A stretch of 61,199 nucleotides of DNA from Natrialbaceae archaeon (GTDB lineage: Archaea > Halobacteriota > Halobacteria > Halobacteriales > Natrialbaceae). The notes under the pieces were generated by a model. That model was not told where the DNA came from. It made no database searches and saw nothing but the letters and a program-made list of their open reading frames with translations. The stretch spans positions 1-61,199 of the forward strand of contig PWMF01000118.1 of assembly GCA_003559215.1 (NCBI GenBank). Direction: 5' to 3'. Positions 57,358 to 61,199 of this stretch are shown piece by piece (within the stretch, counting starts at the first letter, position 1; each line of letters opens with the position of its first letter). The position numbers were made by a program, and so were the translations under genes.

Positions 57358-57617
57358 CCTGGCGTCCGGGATCCGGGCAATATTTGACAGTCAGCTGTTT
57401 CTTATCGTCTTCCACAAGAGAGGACAACACGGTCCCAGTCAGAGAGACGTAGTGTCGGACCCCCACCCACCAGCGCGGGGATCCGTTCCCCGTTCCTCTC
57501 GAGCGACGAGTCGCTGCCGTGTAGCGGTCACACCAGACTGTGCTGTTCTCGGGCGGCCGCTGCCCGTTTTGCCCGTGTCCTGGGATTAATACGCACCGAC
57601 GGTGGAGAGGGACGACG
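57358..57617. other. Intergenic region with a hairpin and TATA box
   Basis: A 260-base region with no supported gene. CGGGGATCCGTTCCCCG at 57477-57493 can fold as a hairpin and may end the kinase transcript. ATTAATAC at 57585-57592 lies ~30 bases before the small gene at 57618. Confidence 0.4.
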
Positions 57618-57848
57618 ATGGCCGACGGCGATCACCGAACCGGCAAGACGGGGAGTATCGAGGTCGAGCTCGAGCACGAGACCGACGATCAGCGAGAGGA
57701 GACGCTGATCCGGACCTTCGAACGGGTGACGATCCTCGAGTCGGGGTGGCTCCGCGGGAGCGAACCCCGCAGCGGGTGCGGAGTGCGGTACTACCCGCCC
57801 GAACGGGTGTTGGAGATTCGCTCGAGCGGGTTTGCAGGGGCCGAGTGA
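57618..57848 (+). CDS. Small acidic protein of unknown function
   Basis: A 76-residue protein. The first ~30 residues are charged (KTGSIEVELEHETDDQREE), then TFERVTILESGWLRGSEPR and YYPPERVLEIRSSG suggest a small strand-rich fold. A GGAGAGGG ribosome-binding-type stretch precedes the ATG at 57618 and an ATTAATAC TATA box sits ~30 bases upstream. It runs towards the cytochrome gene on the other strand, with 22 bases between. Not recognised. Confidence 0.55.
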   Translation: MADGDHRTGKTGSIEVELEHETDDQREETLIRTFERVTILESGWLRGSEPRSGCGVRYYPPERVLEIRSSGFAGAE

Positions 57849-57870
57849 GAGGCGAAGAACTCGGGAGCGT

Positions 57871-58509
57871 TCAGATGCTGCCGGGGTAGTCGCCGTGCTC
57901 TCGGTAGTGTCTGACGACCTTGATGAAGGCGCCGACGTGAAGCGTCACGACGGCGAGAACGGTGGCCGCGTACAGGAGATGAAGCGGATCCTCCGGTAGC
58001 GCTCCGCCCGGTGTGAAGACCTGATCGTAGATGTGGACCGTCAGCAGCCAGAACATGACGTACGTGCCGTGGCTCTGGTGCCACTTCCAGGCTTTCGGCC
58101 CCATGAACTGGTACGCCGCGTTGTTCGAGGTGAGCGCCAGAATCACGGCGATGAGTACGCCGACGATGGCGGCGAACGCCCAAGCGCTCATCCCCACGAC
58201 GAAGCCGATCACGTCCCAGCCCATGGACTCGAACACGGCGAGGACGTGCACCAGCGACCAGATCACGAACCAGATCCCCAGTTCCGACCGCCAGTTAAGC
58301 GGGAAGTTCCCGGAGAACTGCCGAGTGATCGGCGGCCAGATCTTCGTCAGCGGTCCGATGACCATGACGAAAAACAGCAGGAACCACGGGACGGCGGCGA
58401 TAATTCGCGGCGGGGCGTAACCTGCCATCCACAGGAGTGCCGCCATCACGAGACTGATACCGACGACGGCAGCGTGGTGCTTGCTGCGGTTGAACGGATC
58501 AACAGTCAT
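57871..58509 (-). CDS. Cytochrome b-type / ferric-reductase-like membrane protein
   Basis: A 212-residue protein with about six membrane helices. His residues positioned for haem b lie in the helices (SLVHVLAVFE, KWHQSHGTYVMFWLLTVHIYD, VTLHVGAFIKVVRHYREH), as in the ferric-reductase-like/MsrQ superfamily. It is the second gene after an exported [2Fe-2S] ferredoxin lipoprotein, with 14 bases between them. Together they look like a membrane pair moving electrons between an outer ferredoxin and the membrane pool; the direction and partner are unknown. The upstream frame beyond the ATG at 58509 is Arg-rich and rejected. Confidence 0.82.
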   Translation of the reverse strand: MTVDPFNRSKHHAAVVGISLVMAALLWMAGYAPPRIIAAVPWFLLFFVMVIGPLTKIWPPITRQFSGNFPLNWRSELGIWFVIWSLVHVLAVFESMGWDVIGFVVGMSAWAFAAIVGVLIAVILALTSNNAAYQFMGPKAWKWHQSHGTYVMFWLLTVHIYDQVFTPGGALPEDPLHLLYAATVLAVVTLHVGAFIKVVRHYREHGDYPGSI

Positions 58510-58523
58510 TGTTCGAAAGTAGT

Positions 58524-59000
58524 CTACGCATCGTCCGGATGGTCGACCTCGAGTTCGGCACTGTCCCGCGGATACGCGACGCACGTCAACACCCAGCCGT
58601 CGGCGATCTGGTCCTCCTCGAGGTACTCGTTTCCGTCGTGGGTGACGACGTCGGTGGCGTCCCCGTCGTACCGCGCGGTACACTGGCCACAGGTTCCGGC
58701 TTCGCACGAGTACGGGATCTCCACGTCCGCCTCGAGGGCCGGGTACAGCAGTTCCTCGGTCTCCTCGACCGTTACCTCCGTCTCCGTTCCGTTCTCGAGG
58801 AAGGTGACGTCGTGTGCCACTGCCTCCTCGTCGTCGTCGTCCGTTTCGTCGTCCAGACAACCGCTGAGCGCAATGGCTCCTGCACCTCCCGCTGCAATCA
58901 GGACACGTCGACGCTCGAGGTCGAACCGCGTCTTCGCCGGACAGGACGGGGCATCCGACTCGGTCTCTACTCCATCGGGATCGGGTGGTGAGTCAGTCAT
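58524..59000 (-). CDS. Exported [2Fe-2S] ferredoxin lipoprotein (Tat)
   Basis: A 158-residue protein. The N-terminal ~25 residues are hydrophilic, then a Tat signal (FDLERRRVLIAAGGAGAIAL) ends in the lipobox ALSGC, so it should be folded in the cell, exported with its cluster and lipid-anchored. The C-terminal ~90 residues are a plant-type ferredoxin with CEAGTCGQC and the fourth Cys in VLTCVAYP. Ferredoxins are nearly always cytosolic, so this one is unusual. It is followed by a cytochrome b-like gene 14 bases downstream. A minus-strand AATATTTT stretch lies ~30 bases before the ATG. Confidence 0.88.
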   Translation of the reverse strand: MTDSPPDPDGVETESDAPSCPAKTRFDLERRRVLIAAGGAGAIALSGCLDDETDDDDEEAVAHDVTFLENGTETEVTVEETEELLYPALEADVEIPYSCEAGTCGQCTARYDGDATDVVTHDGNEYLEEDQIADGWVLTCVAYPRDSAELEVDHPDDA

Positions 59001-59186
59001 GTGTGTCTCTACACCAGAGAGAGCACCAAAATATTCCCCCAGAGTTCCATCGAGTAGGAAACGACCCTAGTTTTGACTTGTTCTAAAAAGGCACGGCTCG
59101 ACTGCTGCACAGCAACAGACGTTCCCGCGTGCTTGCTGGGCGAGTTGCGACAGGGAAGATCCAAATCCCACCGTCGACGATAGTTT

Positions 59187-59214
59187 GCGCCGCTCGCAAG
59201 TGTGCTCGCGGCGC
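59187..59214. repeat. Hairpin beside the first tRNA-Ala 3' end copy
   Basis: GCGCCGC (59187-59193) and GCGGCGC (59208-59214) form a perfect 7-base stem around a 14-base loop. It lies just after (minus strand) the tRNA-derived sequence at 59222. A hairpin with a different stem sequence but the same position stands beside the copy at 60844. Confidence 0.5.
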
Positions 59215-59221
59215 AGAATTA

Positions 59222-59250
59222 TGGACTCGCTGGAATGTGAACTCAGAGCC
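59222..59250 (-). other. Diverged tRNA-Ala 3' end copy: left boundary attachment site
   Basis: Starting TGGACTCGCTGG, this 29-base stretch matches the 3' end of the tRNA copy at 60844-60872 at about 25 positions; the T-arm is mutated. It marks the probable left edge of the mobile region: upstream is GC-rich chromosome, downstream AT-richer DNA with integrase remains. Confidence 0.55.
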
Positions 59251-59306
59251 CCCTCCTCAGACCTTCTACCGTCGGCTTTCCGGAAAGAAGGACTACGTTA
59301 GAACCG

Positions 59307-59690
59307 ATGCATCCGACGGAAGCAGTACAAACCTACCTCGATGGTAGAACCGACCTCGCTCTCTCGTCTAAAGAGAGCCACAGCTATCGGCTCGAGCGAT
59401 TCCTCGAGTGGTGTGAGGAAGAGGAAATAGACGACATGAACGATCTCACCGGACGGAAAGTACAAAATCTGGCGGTCCCAGGAGGTGAACAATGTCACTC
59501 TCAAAAACCAACTCGGGACTCACTCTGCTCGAGAGACTCGGAACACTCTGCTCGCTCAACTTCGGAGGGACGATCAGAGCATCATCGATGATCTCTCGAA
59601 GCTCGGAGTGTTCGGTCAACCTCAGAAGGGAGATGAAGTCAATAAATAGAGAGAGTTCATCGACGGATAGGGTAGCGGGCGTTAGGTAGG
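59307..59690 (+). pseudogene. Remnant of a tyrosine-recombinase integrase (N-terminal part)
   Basis: From ATG 59307 the product reads MHPTEAVQTYLDGRTDLALS, then SYRLERFLEWCEEEEIDD and LTGRKVQ, a SAM-like N-terminal domain of the kind that opens the integrase at 60990 (KAVEMYLTSRED ... FKQWCTERRIDNINEVDGRK). After ~60 residues the frame is lost; a second frame carries NNVTLKNQLGT around 59487-59520, which is the next expected segment. No catalytic domain (R-H-x-x-R-Y) follows. The gene is truncated and frameshifted. It begins ~57 bases from the tRNA copy at 59222, the usual place of an integrase in such elements. Confidence 0.6.
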
Positions 59691-60065
59691 GGTATCAGCT
59701 GTTTTACAGTGTTCAAGACACTGCTCAGCGAGTTCGGGTAGATCACGAACTAGAAGTTCTTCAGAGCGTCTATCGTACTCAATAAGTTGTGAGTCCTCGA
59801 GCTGGGGGAGATGGTTGTGATGAAGCTCTACTTTGAGTCTCTCTACTGCTTTGTCTGAGACCTCATCAGGCGGGGAATCACGGTTCCACGCAATCAGGTG
59901 ATGGACTACTTCATCTCGAGAAGCAGAGTCTACCTCTAGTAGATAGTGAAGAATACGCCGTCGCTGGATATTGCTGAGGGCGGTCAGGATCTCACTGTTA
60001 CGCTGACCCCCATCGAAGTTCGTGTCTTGAGGCGTCTTGTCTGACTTTTTAGGGATGTCTGACAT
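59682..60065 (-). CDS. Winged-helix DNA-binding protein (haloarchaeal DUF7344-like)
   Basis: A 127-residue putative regulator. SEILTALSNIQRRRILHYLL is the opening helix-turn-helix of small haloarchaeal winged-helix proteins, followed by VVHHLIAWNRD, VELHHNHLPQLEDSQLIEYD and a C-terminal helix. The ATG at 60065 (MSDIPKKSD) is chosen; the frame extends 81 bases upstream in promoter-like AT-rich DNA with TTTTAATAC ~34 bases before the ATG. It lies inside the remnant element and could be its own regulator. Confidence 0.75.
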   Translation of the reverse strand: MSDIPKKSDKTPQDTNFDGGQRNSEILTALSNIQRRRILHYLLEVDSASRDEVVHHLIAWNRDSPPDEVSDKAVERLKVELHHNHLPQLEDSQLIEYDRRSEELLVRDLPELAEQCLEHCKTADTPT

Positions 60066-60620
60066 TGGGTTCCAAGTCAAGAGGAATTGTATTAAAAGTC
60101 CCGCATGACCAGAGTAGATCTGATTATGTGTAGAGTGAGAACACAAGGTCGAAAAAGCAACTCAGATTATGAGTCGGCAGGATCATCTGCATTCAGCATC
60201 TGTAGTTCGGGACCGCCGCAATCACAGACCCGATCGGTTCCTATCGACTTGAGAAAAAGTCGAGGCGTGGAGAGAGTTCATCGAGTTAAAATCACAGAGG
60301 CTCTCAATTACGTTCCAATCGACTTCTACTCATTACGACATTCCCTTTGACTGCTCGGAAATCCTACTATCAAATTATGCTGTTGATGAGGGATCAGTTT
60401 CACTTTCAGTCGGGGACCAAAGTAGAATTCCATAGGGAGGGGCATCCAATATGGAAAACCGACGAACGTGATCGCGCGTCGAGTCAAGGCCCAATCAAAC
60501 CGAGACGGAATCCCTCTCCGGGAACCCTGTTCAAATCGCACGAAATCGGGTTCAGAGGGATAACTCGGAAAACGCTAAATCCCACTCTGTCGGGCGAATA
60601 GCGTCCGAGGAGAACAGGTA
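60066..60620. other. AT-richer stretch of the mobile region, no supported gene
   Basis: This 555-base stretch has several short open frames (for example 60105-60350 and 60347-60601 on the plus strand), none with a recognisable domain or halophilic composition. It looks like decayed element sequence. TATTAAAAG near its left end is the promoter of the winged-helix gene. Confidence 0.4.
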
Positions 60621-60634
60621 TGGACTCGCTGGGA
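60621..60634 (-). other. Short tRNA-Ala 3' end copy
   Basis: TGGACTCGCTGGGA is identical to the first 14 bases of the copy at 60844; the rest of the T-arm is not preserved. An inverted match, CAGCGAGTCC, lies at 60664-60673. Confidence 0.5.
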
Positions 60635-60704
60635 CTGAGCAAACGCTTCGCGTCTGCGATGTACAGCGAGTCCGCGACTGAACGAGCGAAGCGACGTGAA
60701 GAAG

Positions 60705-60735
60705 TGGACTCGCTGGGATGTTGAACTACGCCCAG
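60705..60735 (-). other. Partly preserved tRNA-Ala 3' end copy
   Basis: TGGACTCGCTGGGATGTTGAACTA begins like the copy at 60844 (14 of 14 bases) and keeps a recognisable but altered T-loop. It probably marks a boundary left by an earlier integration. Confidence 0.5.
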
Positions 60736-60809
60736 ACGTTCCGGGTCGCTCGCTGCGCTCGCTTCCCGGGCTGCGACTGGTCTAGTTCAAATCCCGCTCG
60801 TATCACGAA

Positions 60810-60838
60810 TTTGCGGCTCGCGAATTGCTCGCCGCAAA
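60810..60838. repeat. Hairpin beside the best tRNA-Ala 3' end copy
   Basis: TTTGCGGC (60810-60817) and GCCGCAAA (60831-60838) form a perfect 8-base stem with a 13-base loop, five bases from the tRNA-derived sequence. It may be a terminator or part of the attachment site. Confidence 0.55.
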
Positions 60839-60843
60839 ATTAG

Positions 60844-60878
60844 TGGACTCGCTGGGATTTGAACCCAGGGCCTCTTCC
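60844..60878 (-). other. tRNA-Ala 3' half: attachment site of the right-hand element
   Basis: Read on the minus strand, 60878 to 60844 gives GGAAGAGGCC, then the T-arm CTGGG-TTCAAAT-CCCAG, the acceptor strand CGAGTCC and discriminator A. That matches, from memory, the 3' half of haloarchaeal tRNA-Ala from the anticodon stem onward. The 5' half is missing: no GGGCTCG acceptor strand is found in the next 100 bases, so this is not a complete tRNA gene. An integrase begins ~110 bases to the right. Such tRNA 3' fragments are produced by site-specific integration. Confidence 0.75.
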
Positions 60879-60961
60879 GCCTTCGCTTCGCTCCGGCGCG
60901 ACCGCAAGAGGAAGCGTACACAGTGCCACTGGAAAGGAGCCATACGGGCTTCTGTTCCGTC

Positions 60962-60990
60962 TGGTTGGTAGCTATCAAGATAGCCAACCA
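60962..60990. promoter_or_regulatory. Palindrome overlapping the integrase start
   Basis: TGGTTG (60962-60967) and CAACCA (60985-60990) enclose GCTATC-AA-GATAGC (60971-60984), giving a long imperfect palindrome whose last base is the A of the integrase ATG. It could be an operator for the integrase or a structure that limits its translation. Confidence 0.5.
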
Positions 60991-61199
60991 TGACGAATCT
61001 CGAATCACTCCGACCGGAGAAGGCAGTTGAAATGTACCTAACCAGCCGTGAAGACGAAGTGACAAAGAAGTCACTGCAGAATATCAAATCTGATCTCAAG
61101 GTGTTCAAGCAGTGGTGTACTGAGCGCAGGATTGACAATATAAACGAGGTAGACGGGCGAAAATTGATTGACTTCCGAACTTGGCGTAATGAACAGGTA
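60990..61199 (+). CDS. Tyrosine-recombinase integrase, right end missing
   Basis: The 70 residues visible before the window ends are an N-terminal SAM-like core-binding domain: LESLRPEKAVEMYLTSRED, SLQNIKSDLKVFKQWCTERR and IDNINEVDGRKLIDFRTWR. This is the usual start of haloarchaeal phage-type integrases; the catalytic domain should lie to the right. It resembles the broken integrase at 59307. Its position beside a tRNA 3' fragment indicates an element (provirus or integrative plasmid) that extends beyond the window. Confidence 0.8.
   Translation, partial: MTNLESLRPEKAVEMYLTSREDEVTKKSLQNIKSDLKVFKQWCTERRIDNINEVDGRKLIDFRTWRNEQV

Noticed and set aside
60105..60601. Small plus-strand frames in the mobile region
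   Set aside because: They have no recognisable domain, promoter or compositional support and overlap decayed sequence.
60844..60950. A complete tRNA-Ala with an intron on the minus strand
   Set aside because: CGCTTCC upstream imitates an anticodon stem, but no acceptor 5' strand pairs with CGAGTCC and no proper D-arm is present; a tRNA 3' fragment fits better.

Overview
This window is archaeal chromosome from a halophilic archaeon (class Halobacteria). The signs are the high GC content, the strongly acidic proteins, the many twin-arginine (Tat) signal peptides, TATA elements about 30 bases before start codons (leaderless-type transcripts), and archaeal marker genes: glycerol-1-phosphate dehydrogenase, archaeal-type prolyl-tRNA synthetase and a FolC-FolP fusion. 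By eye the last ~2 kb (from about 59,220) is less GC-rich and belongs to mobile DNA. The genus cannot be read from the sequence alone.

Layout. 1-3.6 kb: the end of a folate gene, an acidic membrane protein and the wreck of a glycoside hydrolase. 3.7-10.1 kb: a complete Pst-type ABC importer (pstSCAB) between two copies of a module made of a promoter, a 46-aa membrane microprotein and a YeiH-family transporter; the microprotein is broken in the second copy. 10.3-13.6 kb: a MATE exporter, an orphan trpB and a small CxxC protein. 13.7-25.4 kb: a redox and molybdenum/tungsten island with an HdrA/MvhD-like polyferredoxin, a Tat-exported formate dehydrogenase with its ferredoxin subunit, NrfD anchor and TorD-like chaperone, an aldehyde ferredoxin oxidoreductase homologue that has lost its iron-sulfur ligands, and a YqeC-like cofactor protein. 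25.5-34.5 kb: an Asp-rich membrane protein, S9 peptidase, a frameshifted Tat beta-propeller protein, a UPF0104 membrane protein, egsA, a nucleotide-sugar epimerase, a DUF123 protein, an AhpD-like protein and a small membrane protein. 34.5-43.6 kb: gltB, proS, a Tat-exported GH13 enzyme and a quinone oxidoreductase.

43.7-45.7 kb: three tandem acidic Tat lipoprotein-type genes, the last one damaged, then a NUDIX hydrolase. 45.8-52.6 kb: a tightly overlapping three-gene operon that looks like an archaeal RecBC/AddAB machine: an inactive helicase-like protein, an iron-sulfur protein with a decayed nuclease site, and an intact UvrD-type helicase fused to an iron-sulfur nuclease. 52.7-59.0 kb: a CBS protein, a Tat-exported subtilase, a large sensor kinase, a small protein, and a cytochrome b/exported [2Fe-2S] ferredoxin pair.

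59.2-61.2 kb: an integration hotspot. Four copies of the 3' end of what looks like tRNA-Ala (minus strand) are interspersed with a wrecked integrase, a winged-helix regulator and the start of an intact tyrosine integrase that runs off the right edge. The complete tRNA is predicted to lie beyond the window on the right. No complete tRNA, rRNA or CRISPR array was seen.
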